A stretch of DNA of 64,000 bases from Karstenula rhodostoma CBS 690.94 (lineage: Eukaryota > Ascomycota > Dothideomycetes > Pleosporales > Didymosphaeriaceae). Under the pieces are notes generated by a model. The model searched no databases and was not told where the DNA came from. It saw only the letters and a program-made list of their open reading frames with translations. The first letter of the stretch is position 1, and every line of letters begins with the position of its first letter. Of the stretch, positions 22,142-35,337 are shown piece by piece. Position numbers and translations under genes: made by a program. Location of the stretch: contig MU001503.1 of the NCBI GenBank assembly GCA_010093485.1, forward strand, positions 827,132 through 891,131, written 5' to 3'.

Positions 22142-25100
22142 CTACCAGTCATTGTCATCGGTGTCCCCATCCCACTTGACTACCCTCCTACTGGGGAACC
22201 GATGCCTTCGCAATTTCGAATCAGAATCTTCCCCATCACTCTTCGCAGGCAAATCATCTTCGGAATCATCAAGCCATCCCCTCTCCTTCCGCTTTTCAAT
22301 CACAGCACAATCACACTCTCTCAACGGCTGCTCTTTCTCTGGATTAGCCCCGTTCCGCAGCAGTAGCTCGCGCACCTCATCCCTTGCCCATGACAACGCG
22401 GTTCCAATGCTAATGTATCCCTTCCACTCCTCAGGCTCAACCTCCGAATCTGACGAGTTGGGTTCCTCATGATGCCGTGCTCGGCGTCGCTTGTCCCGAT
22501 TGGACGGTAGTCGGCCATGCGCGTGATGCTCAATGGGCTTATTCGGGTCCGCACCGTGTTGAAGCAGCAGTTCAACTACCCCATAATGCCCACGCTCTGC
22601 AGCAACCACCATAGCTGTAAGAGGTGCATCACATTGGCGGAATGTCCAATGGCTTCGCGCGATGAAAGAAGCGCACTGACGCTTTTCCAATGGCGCGACG
22701 ATGAGCTGGGCGTCTGGATCTGCACCAGCGAGCAGGAGAATCTTGACGAGTTCGCGATCACCTCTCGATGCTGCTTGCATCAGAGGCGTTATTCCGTCTG
22801 CTGTCGCCACGTTTGGGTCTGTGCCGTACTTGAGGAGGAGCAGAACGAGATCTAGGTTGGAGTCCACGGCGACATGGAGTGGAGTTCTGCCTTCTTGCGT
22901 TTTCGCGTTCACTGGTGCCCCTTTCTTGAGTAAGAGCTCGACGATAGCAGCTTGACGAAGAGCGGGTGTGAGCTTCTGATCTATGATTTTGAAGTAGAGC
23001 GGGTCATTGAGTTTTGTGTGGACTCCTTGGAGCATGGTTTCGGAGAGCTTATCATACGGTAACAACTTATCTCCCGTGTTGTCGTTGTAGGGTTTGGTTT
23101 TTGGCAATTCGTATTCTGACTGCGTATTATTAGCTTGTGCAATATGACAACCAAAGTGCCGATCTTAGGGAACCTACGTCAGAGCTCTCATCCTTGAATC
23201 TTTTCTTGTGCGACTCACTCTTCTCCCACTGCCTTCTTGCATGTATAGCCAGTTTCATTTCTGTATTTTCCTTCAATGTCTGGTGCTCAGGATGACCGAC
23301 AGCAAGAAATGTGCAGTCCGAGAAGCCTCCAGTGCTCAGAGACATGTTGAAACCAACGTGGTCCGAAGGATGCCTCTTTACCGCAACATGCAGGGCTGTT
23401 GTTCCGCAAGTCTTGACACTGTATTTGTTGTACTTCGTTCTTTGCCGTGAAGGAGTCTTGAACGTAACATCGGCGCCGTAGCTTAGGAGTATGGCCGCAG
23501 TAGTGTAGGCGTTGTGCATCAACGCGATGAGAAGGGGCTTCCAGCTCAGATCTTCCAGATGAGATGATTGAGTTCCGGAGCCCTCAGGAAGACGTGTCTT
23601 TGTTGTCAGACCATGTTTGTTCGGATCTGCGCCCGCCATACAAAGCGCCCAGCATAGCTTTGTGTTACCGAGGCGAGCAGCTGCAGCCAACGGAAATTCT
23701 GTGGGGGCCAGTGTTCGAATCAGAGTATCGTTATCAGAGAGTGGCCCCGTGCTTGTCAGCGCATCGAAGCTTGTATTGAAACGATTGGACCCAGGATAGA
23801 GACTAGCCAGGTCCATCGAAGTCACTTCTCGCACCCAGTATTGCAGAGTCGAATGTCCAGCTGCATCGAATGCGGAACTATCAGCTCCTGCTTCCAAGAG
23901 ATGTTTCAAAGTCTTGGTTGAACGGCCAGTGATACCACCGCAAAAGAAGTGCATCAAAGCAGTTCGGCCCCATTGATCGGTCTGCTCGACATTTGCACCT
24001 GCCCGTATCAAACCTTTTGTAGCGGTTGGAGAGGTCTTCACCGCAAGCATCAGGGGGTACTCTCCTCTAGCGCTCAGTTGGTCCAGAGGAGACTTAGTAG
24101 GTAGCGCTTTACAAAGAGCCTGAAGTGTTGAAAGAATGCGATTTTTTCGACGTCGTTGCTGTTCTCGTGGAGGTAACCGCTTGAAGGCTGATCTGGAGCT
24201 AACCGAGAATGATGATTGAGTATCTTTGATGATTCTTTCAGGTCCACAGAGAAACAGTTGCAAGGCAGTCAGTCCGTTTGAGGTTTTTGTTGTCGGATCT
24301 GCACCCAATTCGACCAATATGTCCACAATATCATGATCCCAAACGGATGCTGCGACATGTAAAGCCGTCATACCATCGTTTCGACATTGCACTTCGACTG
24401 AAGCACCAGTTTTGATGAGTCTGCGGCAGAAAGATGGCTCCAAGAAACCGCCTGCTTTCCAAAACAGTTGTGCGTAGTCTTCAGCATGAGCTGACGATGC
24501 CAGCCAGTCTGCCAGAATCGAAAATACTTCGGCATCAGGATGGTCCATCATGGCTCTCGTTATGGCGGTAAGTGCTGGTGGCCATGGCTCCGTCCAGCCC
24601 AGTTCCCTTCTTTTCCTGAGATCTTCTCCTGTGCCAGTGGACCATCCATGCCAAAGCCTTCTCCGGTACATGATGTGCTCCGGCACCTGGTCGAGCCAGT
24701 TGATATCGTTGATTGGAGATAGAATAGTCTTCAAGGCAACCGGTGCACCATCGCTAATGCAGGTCCAAATCATCGTAGGCGTGGGTACATCAGTAGAGAG
24801 AAATCTAGCTCGTGCGATTCGCCCGTGTTCCATGCATTCTGCTGCTTTTGCAAAGCTAGTGTATTCATACTCTCCATAAGCCAAATGATATCGGTCGATC
24901 AAACCATAGCCATCTCTGGCTGTCCAAGTCGGACCTTTTGCGCAAGACCTGGGTAATGATGAGCATAGACTGAGTAATTCAGAATATTTCTAACTTACGC
25001 AGATTCTGTCAATGGAAGTGATGGGTCATCAAGTAAGTTGTGGACCGTATGATCCATATCAAACAACTTCGTCAAGCACACGTCTCGGAGCACTGTCCCA

Positions 25101-26951
25101 TACTTTGGTGATAGCCGGAGCTTCTTGTAGTCCTCCTCCCAGGCACTGGATATAATCGACTCGGGCTTCGCGCTGTTCGTACACATGTAGTCCGCAAGGA
25201 CCAGAAACCACACCCAAAATGAGTGTTTGCTAACGTCCAGAATTGAGGCATAGCGCAGAGTATGTAAAGCGACCAATCCGCCATCGCTTCCCAGCATAGC
25301 GTGCTCGTACCAGTTGAGGGCTGCGTACTGAAGGACTGGTTTGTCTTCGAGCAAGGCTTTTATGTCATCATGAAAGCCATTTCCAGCATCCAAACTGTCA
25401 AATCTATGGCCGGATAAGTAAATCGTCAGGCGCCAGATGAAATTCGGGGAAGCGCTCACACCTGAAGAACCCACGATTTTGGAATTTTGAAATTGAACAA
25501 ATCCATGCATGCAGTTAGCATTATGAGGTTTGCATCTGACTTGGTTATGCAGCCTCTCCAAGTGCGCTGCAGATCCTTCTCTCGGCCCGCAATCGAATTG
25601 GACGTCGTTGGCATCAATTTACCCTCGGGGGAGTCTGTATTTGTGGTATTCAGATTTGCCATGAGGTACTCTCGCGCTGTCTGATGGAACAGATGGACGG
25701 AGCTCCTCACGAATGTGATGAACGAACCACACTGTGCTCGAATGAGGCGCTTGAATTCGTCATCATCCGCTGGCAGCTGTAAGTCGGCATAAGATTGCGG
25801 CGGCTCGGCGGTGGGGTCTCGTGGCTGTGTCAAAGCGTACAAAACCTTGAGCTCCGGTATTCTGAGGGTCTTTCGAGCGGCCAGAATGACACAGAACAAT
25901 CGACGAGCATGCTCTTTGTCTAGGCTTCTGTCCAGCATCTTATCAAACTGGTCACCCAAAGTTTGCGGTATATCTGCAAGAATAGCGCGGATGATGTCCT
26001 CTCCAGCGCCCTCGTGCATCAAGTCGTGTGAGTCCAGAAGCTCGAAAGCCATCCGAACGGCCATGAAAGACCTCGTCTGCAGATTCTGACTTGAGATGGC
26101 TTCGACGAGGATATCCAACGTATTCTGTGCCAGTCGATACTTTTTGGCCAGCTCTTCCGCTTTGAAGCGTATAATTGACTGAATGTCAGACTGAACTCTG
26201 GCATCTTCGCCTGCCAGATGCCGGATTGTATCTGATGCGATTAGGTTTGCGTATGGATGGTTTTCATCCTGGTAGGGACGAGAGGTTACAACGAACTTCA
26301 GCTTCGTAGTACGATTTGCTCCCGATTTGAACGCGACGGCTAGATCAGACACTAGCTGTCGTCTGCCCGCTGGTGCACACTCATCTGCCGCATCTAGTAC
26401 GCAGACTAATTCCCGGTGCGTCTCAGTAGCGGCCGCTAGAAGAATGGTCCACAGTTCCTTGGTCTGATATCGTATCCCATGGCCATATTGTTTGTACAAG
26501 TTTCTTGCGTGCTTGATCAGGCCGCGTTCCTGAATGAACAGCTGGTATATCATGGAACTCAGGGCGTCTTCGTAGCTCCGGAGCTGGTCATCGTCATCCT
26601 TAAAGAAGAAGTACGCCACCACGGACCGGGGGGCGTCGGAATCTTGCAGCCGATCTACCAAAGTTCTCATGACGGTGGATTTACCTCCTGATTTCGTTTA
26701 GTATGGTTCAGAAGCTCGCCATCCTTACGTTGCTCTGACATACCACCTGCTTCAGCAGTCACGAATAGAAGCTGTAGCCCCTTGGCAGCTCGGAAGGACT
26801 CATACTCCGGGTGATGAAAGAACCACTGCCCAGTATCAGGAGCACACCTGACGTTCCGATCCTTCTGGAAAACTTGGTTGGTATCGAGCTTGAATGCGTT
26901 CACAATATCGTTGTCTGCTTTCGCATCCCCGCCTGTCTTGGCGGAAGCCAT
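22142..26951 (-). CDS. NACHT-type STAND NTPase with C-terminal ankyrin repeats (fungal NLR-like)
   Basis: Five exons (26951-26744, 26687-25460, 25403-24999, 24948-23178, 23119-22142; introns 56, 56, 50 and 58 bases) give 1529 residues. The N-terminal lead (GQWFFHHPEYESF) is that of fungal NACHT proteins. Walker A is A66-E-A-G-G-G-K-S73, with intron 1 falling inside it; Walker B is LVCVLDAADEC, followed by a TSRP sensor motif (FVVTSRPYQ) and a winged-helix-like region (SSVHLFHQTAREYL). Ankyrin repeats run from about 770 to 1470, for example DGMTALHVAA, EGRTPLHVAV and DGITPLMQAA. A helical spacer lies between. Fungal NLRs of this kind are linked to non-self recognition and regulated cell death. 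Unusually, only about 45 residues precede the NACHT lead, so no effector domain (HET, HeLo, lipase-like) is visible. Confidence 0.9.
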
Positions 26952-27320
26952 CTGTGTATGTTTAGAGCCACAAGGAGCAAACTGGGTAATTGAAGACGAT
27001 GCAAACGTATGTCCCTCGAATAGTAAATAAATAGCAAACAAGAGTGTGATGGATTCAGATGCGATACAATGTGAAGAGCTGGAGGGTGGCTCGCTTATGT
27101 CAGCGCAAGGATCGGCAGGCTGTGCAGGTCTGTGGGTCAAGGCAGCAATGCAGGAGCAAGTGCAATATTGGTGCAATTTGAATGTGCAAATCGCACGAAT
27201 TGATAATTATGCAATATCATGGCGGAGAGAAGGTCCGCCTCTTGATACAAACGATCTGATATGTACTCTAAGCTCTGCCACTGTCGACTAGGCCGAACCT
27301 CTGGTTCCAAACTGCGAAAT
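26952..27320. other. Intergenic, 369 bases
   Basis: Promoter of the NACHT-ankyrin gene and 3' flank of the OPT gene. The sequence just before the ATG (ACATACACAG) resembles a 3' splice site, so an upstream exon is conceivable, but none is recognised here. Confidence 0.5.
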
Positions 27321-30010
27321 CTACTCGAGAGCGAAGCACCTCTCCACGCTGGTTTCGTTGTTGCCCCACCAATATGGCATGGTGATGACCTTTCCACTGC
27401 TGAAGATGACGAATATAAGGAGCATCGCAATATTGAACCCAGCGTCAAAAGCGGCAGCTACAAGGTAGTTATAACGACTCCAGGTCTGGAACCGGTGACG
27501 GTAGAACCAGTACATGCAGACATAACCGACAATGAAGCGTGAAATGTAACCAGTAGAGAGATTTCCGTAGAATTGAGACATTCCTGTGCCGAAGATTGTA
27601 ACGTTCCCTGCTAAATGTAAGAGGCTGTGTCTTCGTTGTGCGCACCAAAGATCATAACTTACAGAGGTGGAACTTGAGCTTGGATTTTGGAAAAGCTTTG
27701 TGCAGCGCAAACAGCAGGAATGGAGCCAAAGCACCATACAAGAAGGCGTACGGCAGCGGCTTGTACATGGCTTGCGAGAACAGTCGTTTCGGTCCGACTA
27801 GCACGTATTGTACGCCCTGCGTGTTATAGCTAGAGAGACTTTGACCTGTCCATTGGTTCAGAGGGTCAATCTTCTCGCCTAACAGGAATTCACGCTTTGT
27901 CTTCAAGATCCACTGGATAATTCCGTAGTTTATCGGAACGCCTAGGAGTTCGCCAAAAATCTGGCTAAGGAAGATTGCACGCGGCGGTACATGCATGTAG
28001 TGTCCTATCTTTTGGTCCTGCAACATATACTGAGCGCGATACCAGATGTCGCCAGCGATAGAGCCATATGCGGTAGCTCCAGCAGGGTGCTTATGTCCGT
28101 TTACAGAGTGGACCATGAAGCCGTACAGAAGCTCGTTGAACGAGCCAATCGGTACTTGGAAACTGGAGAACGAATAAAGCCAAGCGAACGGAATGATCAT
28201 GGTACCGGAGGTGAAGATGGCAACGAAGAAGGTCCAAATAGGAATGAAGAAGTATCCACACCCTAGTATCGTGATAATGGTGACGAAGGAGCCAACGAAC
28301 AAAGCGATGTACCACCAGAGGGGGACTTCTTGGTAAGATCGCATAAGTACATTCAGGCGGTCGGTGTAAAAGTCGTTGACGCTGTCGTTTCCTCTGTCTC
28401 TGGCTCGTCTTCGAAGCACTTGAACTGTCTCTCTGATCTTAGGATAACCGAACAATGCCATCCAAGTTAGGGCACTAATGTAGGAGGAATAGTCGAAGAA
28501 CATACTCCATAGCTGCTGAGTGCCCACATATATCGGCCCATGTTCTTGATAAGCAGTCTCATTAAAGGTAGAATCCGCGTTGATCAAAGCTGCCACAGGA
28601 TATCGTGTTCCATTTTCGAGGAAAAGCCGGGTCGACATAAGCTGATCATTTTTCCAACTGCTGAGGTTGCCCCATTTAGCTGCTGGCATCAGGATCCAGC
28701 AGTTTAAGATAAAAGCGACAGTCAACACCACCGTCGTCCAGAAAGGAACAATCATGGGGCTGTTCAGCGATTGATTGCTGATGTTTGCCCAGTCCAGGGT
28801 AAGGTTGAGGAAGCCCATGCCGCCGATCCCGGCGCCGATGAAGTTCGCTACCGCGTTTCGTGGAGCCACCCAGCAAAGGAAGGATAGCGAGCTAAGCATA
28901 GGGAAGACGTATTCTGGAAGGAACTCCCAGAGCGTCATAAAGAGGAAGGCGCCAAAGAATACGTACTTCTGCTTCCGGGCAACCCAAGAGTCTCGCACGG
29001 ATTTGTGAAGAGTTTCAAAGACAGCAGTTTGCATCAGGGAATAAGGCCATACGTAGATCGGGTCATAGAGTAAAAGCTGTCGAGCCAATGCAGCCTGAGA
29101 CGGTTAGATACAGGAAAATCGATTTTTTACTTTTCGCCGCCGCAAAACGCAGTATCCTGTAGGAACTCGGTAGAGATACAGAAAATACGTTGTTCGAATA
29201 TATGCCAAGCGACTTACCATAGCGTATCCAATGTAGACGATAGCCCACATGAAGAAGATGCATGCTGCCGCCGGAATCTTGGTGCCATAGTACAGCTGCG
29301 CTAGCGAGATGGGGGCCCACGCGGCATTGGAATTTGCTCCAGAAGCAGCAGTAACCGTGACAAGGACATTCTCTGCGCAGGTCAGTGTCGGCTAATAGCA
29401 GGTTGACACTAAATCGTACCTTTGGCGCTCCAAGGACCAGGATTCAAGCTGAAGCCCCATTTTGTGAATGGAACCCGGACGGTCTTCTTAGGCAGGACTT
29501 CCGCGAGCCAATGTCCGACATAGTGCGAGGCTGAGTATGTTAGGGCAGGGCAATACGGTTAGTAGGGGGACACTCACCAATTTGCACGAAGAGTATTGGA
29601 TATGCGGAGGCAGTTGTTCTGAAGATGCCCATCTGAAAGAGGACCGCGCCGGGCGGCACAAAGAGGAAGCATAGGAGGAAGTAGCGAAAAGTAATGGTCG
29701 GCGCATTGGGGTCGTCTTCGAGACTGACAATTGACCGTACGATTCGTGGGATGTCTCGAAGATCCTCAGGCAAGTCAGCCTCGTCCTCAGCGTCGACATG
29801 GATGGCTGGCGTCTCTCTAGAGGGGTCGACCTCGTGGGGCAGCTTCTCGGAATCGTGTGCTTTTCCGGCGTCGACTATGTCAGTTCCACCGTTATTGTCG
29901 CCCGCTTGGACTGAACTGTTGCTGGTTTCTGTAGCGGTCGTATTGGCGCGTTGAGGTGCGACGCTGTCCTCACGCGAGCGTCCCCTCCAGCGGTTCAGCA
30001 GAGAGGCCAT
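27321..30010 (-). CDS. Oligopeptide transporter, OPT family
   Basis: Exons 30010-29578, 29530-29420, 29372-29218, 29094-27663 and 27610-27321 (introns 47, 47, 123 and 52 bases) give 806 residues, a normal OPT length. After a 100-residue polar, acidic N-terminus comes the family motif SLEDDPNAPTITFRYF, then many hydrophobic segments (about 14 to 16). Conserved loops are present: QLLLYDPIYVWPYSLMQTA, GHYMHVPPRAIFLSQIFGE (the KxGHYMxxPPR motif) and QYVLVGPKRLFS. The tail MPYWWGNNE...C is also typical. The protein should be a plasma-membrane, proton-coupled importer of tetra- and pentapeptides, glutathione or peptide-metal complexes; the exact substrate is not decidable. It lies head-to-head with SMC2. 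Confidence 0.92.
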
Positions 30011-31150
30011 ATTCGCACCAGATTGTGTGGTGAGTTTGAATTGAAGGCAGTTTCTCAGGCTCGCCACAGCTTGAGGTTGTGTCCGACGACCTGGTTCTGC
30101 TACATGGTAACGATGCACAATCGCATTTTAACCCTTCGCATCCAAAGTGCGACATATGGCCTTGGAATCGCGCAAAGCAAAGATAGAGTAACAATATATG
30201 TGATTGGTGGCCGGCTGACTGCAGCTTCCTCTTCGGTCGTCGTTTGGGCCACCCGCTAATTCAACGTTGCCTAAGCTCAGACTTGGTGTGACAAGCATTC
30301 TGGTGGCGAGCATCGGCAGGAAGCTTAGGATGCTTGTGAAGGATTGAACGCAATTAGCGCAACGGCACGGTTTTCGGTGGACTCACAGTCAACCGCTGGA
30401 AAATCGAACGACGAAGCTTTGCGAGCAGGTTTCCCAGGAACGAGGCCTCCCCTATCGAGCCGAGCAAGAAGATGCGGGTCGTGGCGAGCAAGGAGTCGTG
30501 CCGCAACTCATCCATCAGCCGCCCATGGGGTCAATGTAGCATCAACCGTGCCACCTGCACCATCAGATTGCACTGGTGGGTGGAGTACAGGAGCCGGATT
30601 TGGGGTGTCAAGGCAGGGCCGCTTCGGAAGCTGGTTGGATTGTCACTATTGGAAAATCCTAGGCCGGGTGGAGCTGCGCACACGGGTCAGCAAGCCGCAC
30701 TCTGCTTCAACGTAACGGTAACCGGGCACCTGGTCGAGCGCTGAACCGAGAGCGTGGGCTGGCTAGTTGTGGTGTTCAGCCGTTCGTGTCTTTTCACGAC
30801 GCGCTGCTTGGTGTGCTCGCCATTTGATTGAAAAAATCGCGACCACAGGACTTCCTCTAGACCACCGCCGTGAAAGTGTTGAAAAACGATTGTTTAAAAA
30901 AACCATGCATACTCATGCCAAGCATGTCAGCGAGCGGGCAACATCAACGCGCACAATATGTGACATTTGGAACCGAGAAGCTGCAAGGCCTTGTTGCTCG
31001 AATTCAATCAATTAGTATCGAGACGCGACGCGATGCGGGCGGGATCCCGCACGTGGTTTGGCGTTGCCAAGAGTCGAGACCCGAACCGGAAAGCGCGCAA
31101 TAACAAACCACAATGCACGAGTAAACACAACAACAGCACATGCCGCCGCC
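30011..31150. promoter_or_regulatory. Divergent promoter region, OPT transporter and SMC2
   Basis: 1140 bases between head-to-head genes. Plus-strand ORFs of 80 to 120 codons here carry no domain. No repeat seen. Confidence 0.5.
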
Positions 31151-34100
31151 ATGAAGATCGTGGAGCTGGTGATAGACGTGTGTATGACCCAGTCCTCGCG
31201 CCACCGTTACTAAACAGCTTGCAGGGCTACAAGTCGTACGCGACGCGCACCGTGATCAGGGACTGGTGCGTCGAGTCAGTCTGGCACGCAAAGCCGGCAG
31301 GCGCTCACAGGAAGCAGGGACAGCAGCTTCAACGCCATCACCGGATTGAACGGCTCCGGAAAGTCCAATATACTCGATTCAATATGCTTCGTGCTCGGTC
31401 TTACAAACCTGAGCTCCGTGCGAGCGTCGAACCTCCAGGTGCGTGACGGGCGCGCGCGGGCAGCCTCGAGTGGAGCGCTGACAATGGTATTTAGGACCTC
31501 ATATACAAGCGCGGACAGGCCGGTGTCACCAAAGCGAGCGTGACCATCACATTCGACAATCGTGACAAAGCGAACAGCCCCGAAACCCACAAGAATGTCG
31601 ACACCATCTCTGTAACGAGAACGATCGTGATCGGCGGAACTACCAAATACCTCATTAACGGAATGCGCGCGCAGCAACACCTGGTTCACAATCTGTTCCA
31701 ATCGGTCCAGCTCAACATCAACAACCCCAACTTCCTAATCCAACAGGGATACATTACAAAGGTGTTGAGCATGAAGCCGAAGGAGATTCTGTCGCTCCTC
31801 GAGGAGGCCGCTGGAACACGAATGTACGACGACAGGCGGGACAAGGCGCTCAAGACTTTGACGAAGAAGGAACTGAAAGTGCAGGAGCTCAACGGGCTCC
31901 TGACTGACGAGATCGGCCCCAAGCTGGACAAGCTGCGCCAAGAGAAGCGCGCCTTCCTCGACTTTCAACAGACACAGGGTGATCTCGAACGTTTGACGCG
32001 GCTTGTCGTCGCCTACGATTACGTGAGGTACAAAGAGAAGCTGAGGCAGTCTCTAGACGATTTGGAAGCGAAGAAGCAGCGCGCAGATTTTTTGGAAAAG
32101 TCGGCCGCACGCATGAAGGGCGAAATCGAGTACATCCAGGAGGACATCAAGAAGGTGAAAGCGACGCGCGAAAAGGAACTTCGCAAGGGCGGACAATTCC
32201 AAGCCCTGGACGAGGAGGTCAAGACTCATTCTCACGAACTTGTTCGCTTGACGACTGTCCTCGATCTGAAGAAGTCTAGCATATCGGAGGAAGTTGATCG
32301 GAAGCGCACCATTGAGGAGAGCGTCAAAGACCTGGAAAAGCAGCTGCAGGAAAAGACCAAGGCCCATGAGAAGCTAGAGCAGAAATACAACGCCGCACAC
32401 GATGAGCTAGCCAAGCAGACCACGGACGTCAGTGAGAAAGAAGAGCTCCTTCAAACGCTTCAAACGGGTGTGGCGTCGAAAGAAGGTCAAGAAAGCGGTT
32501 ATCAAGGCAAGCTTCAAGAAGCTAGAAACAGGGAAAGCGCAGCTGCAACCGAGCAAGAGCAAAGCAAGCTCAAGATTGCGCACCTGGAGAAGCAGATCAA
32601 GGAGGACGAACCGAAAGCTAAGAAGGCCAAAGAGCAGAACTCCGGACTGTTGAAAGAGTTGGAAGCACAAAAACTCCAAGCTAAGAAACTGGAAGCGGAG
32701 CTCTCGAAATTGGGCTTCGACGCTGGTCATGAAGCGGAACTCTACCAACAAGAATCCCATCTGCAAGCCCGGATACAGGAACTACGACGTGAAGCCGATG
32801 CTCTGAAGAGGAAGGTTGCCAACATAGACTTCAGCTACGAGAACCCGTCACCCAATTTTGATCGATCGCGCGTCAAGGGCTTAGTTGCGCAGCTTTTCAC
32901 CCTCGACAAGAACCACACTCGTGCCGGGACTGCTCTGGAGATTTGCGCCGGGGGCCGCCTGTATAATGTTGTCGTCGACACAGCAGAGACGAGCAAGCAG
33001 TTGATCCAAAATGGGCGACTCAAGAAACGGTACACTGTAATCCCATTGAACAAGATAAAAGCCTTCAAGGCCTCTGCAGAGAAGATTGGTGCTGCTCAAC
33101 GTGAAGCTCCTGGCAAAGCCAACTTGGCCTTGTCTCTCATAGGATATGACGACGAAGTCTCCGTCGCCATGGAATATGTCTTCGGGAACACGTTCATTTG
33201 CGAAGACGCTACAACAGCCAAGGCGGTTGCTTTTGGTGGACCGCGGACGAAGAGTGTTACTCTGGAAGGCGATGTGTACGAACCTCAAGGAACGCTATCT
33301 GGAGGAAGCGCGCCTCAGACGAGCGGCGTTCTGGTGACGCTGCAGAAGTTTAACGAGATCACTGGTGAACTTGAAGCGCAGGAGGAGCAGCTTGCTGAAC
33401 TTCAAGCTACTATGGCTAGGGAGAGGAAGAAGCTGGACGGTGCCAAGAGGTTAAAACAGGAGCTTGACCTCAAGACGCATGCGATCCAGCTTACGGAAAA
33501 CCAAATCAGTGGAAACTCATCTTCATCAATCATCCAAGCAGTAGAGGAGATGAAGCAATCCATCGTTCAACTCAAAGAAGACATCAAAGCCGCCAAGTCT
33601 AGGCAGGACGATGCCTCGAAAGACATCAAGCGCATCGAGAAGGACATGAAGGAATTCAACAGCAACAAAGGCAGCAAACTCGCGGAGCTGCAGTCTTCGC
33701 TCGACAAACTCAAAAAGGCGTTGGCCAAGAACAGCGCTTCTCTCAAGCCGCTTCAAGCAGAAAATCGAGAAGCGAAGGTTGTAGTTGATCACGTTGCGGG
33801 AGATCTTGCAGCGGCAAAGGAGCAGTTGGAAGAAGCTCAAATAACATTGAGCAATTCGCAAGAGGAGATTGATGCACTCGTCGCTGAGCAGGCCAGAGTG
33901 AAACACAACCATGACGTTGCTCAAACTAATCTTGCGGATGAACAGAAGAAGCTTACAAGTTTCGATGACGAATTGCGCGCACTCGAGGAAGCGATTAAGA
34001 CCAAAAATTCATCGATCACGGAAGCAAAGCTGGAGCAGCAGAAGCTGGGTCACGAGATCGAGCGCTTCGACAAGGAACGCGACGAAGCGTCAGGCAGGAT

Positions 34101-34901
34101 TGAGGCACTCGAGAAAGAGCACGACTGGATCGAGCTGGAAAGCGAGCAGTTTGGAAGATCCGGCACCATATACGATTACAGAGGGCAGAACATGTCCGAT
34201 TGCAAGACTCGACGGAAGACAATGGACGAGCGACTGCGTGGCATGAAGAACAAGATCAACCCCAAAGTCATGGCGATGATCGACAGTGTCGAGAAGAAGG
34301 AAGTCAGCTTGAAGAAGAACATGTCCATAGTCATCAAGGACAAGCAGAAGATCGAGGAGACGATAAAGAAGTTGGACAGGTACAAACATGATAAGCTAGA
34401 AGAGACGTGGACCAAGGTCAATGGCTACTTTGGCAACATCTTTAACGACCTTTTGCCAGGTGCTTTCGCCAAGCTAGATCCGTTGGAAGGCAAATCTGTT
34501 TCAGAAGGTCTTGATATCAAGGTTATGCTAGGCAAAGTCTGGAAGCAGTCTTTGACCGAGTTGAGTGGTGGTCAACGGTAAGCTCTCATGTTCAATCATC
34601 TGAAAGAGCCTGACGTCTAACATATGGTAGTTCCTTGGCAGCCCTCGCGCTCATCCTGGCGCTGCTCCAATACAAGCCAGCGCCCATGTACATCCTAGAC
34701 GAAGTCGACTCGGCATTGGATCCGTCGCATACACAGAACATTGGGCGTATCATCAAGGAGCGCTTCACGGAATCTCAGTTCATCATCGTTAGTCTGAAGG
34801 ACGGCATGTTCGACAATGCGAACCGTCTATTCCGCATATATTTTGCTGACGGCACGAGCAAGTACGAGATCATGCCAACGAAGTCCGCAGCTCGTAGGTA
34901 A
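31151..34901 (+). CDS. smc2: Condensin subunit SMC2
   Basis: Five exons (31151-31177, 31225-31265, 31318-31438, 31495-34577, 34631-34901; introns 47, 52, 56 and 53 bases) give 1180 residues, the expected SMC2 length. The spliced N-terminus reads [20 protein letters not shown]...[15 protein letters not shown], with Walker A at 32-39. [17 protein letters not shown] is the SMC2-type Q-loop region. Coiled coils flank a hinge at about 520-680 ([34 protein letters not shown]). The ABC signature LSGGQR spans 1086-1091, interrupted by the last intron inside the Arg codon, and Walker B/D-loop is [12 protein letters not shown] (catalytic E1115). With SMC4 and the kleisin it forms condensin, which compacts mitotic chromosomes. 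The first two exons encode only 9 and about 14 residues. Confidence 0.96.
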
Positions 34902-35337
34902 TGAAGCTGTATAATGATCATGTTATGAAGGAACGAGCAGGCGCTTCTCGGGTGTACATGGTTTAGGTGAAGATATCAGGCTTGGATACCGGGATTGCAT
35001 TACGCGGCGTCGGTCAATCTTTTTGCATGTCGAGATTCATTGGCTTATTCTATGGTGTTTGGAAGGTGGATTCGCGTTTTAGCAACATACCATGCATAGC
35101 TCTTTCCTCTTTGGGACGTTGGCCGCTCACAGCTTCCCTGGACTTTAGCGCAATCTCTTCATTTGACTTGCGCGACAATTGTGTTCTGTTTTGCTGGCAG
35201 TTCACCCGCATCTGTATTACCACTCCGCTTCCCTATGACAATCCTTCTTTCACTCGTCTCTCATCCTCTTTCGTACTGAATCGCGCGGAAGCGAGCCTCT
35301 GCAGCATATTGCGGTACCCACTCGCCTGCAGACTTGT
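34902..35337. other. Intergenic, 436 bases
   Basis: SMC2 3' UTR and promoter of the next plus-strand gene. Pyrimidine-rich DNA at about 35230-35275 probably marks that promoter. Confidence 0.5.
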
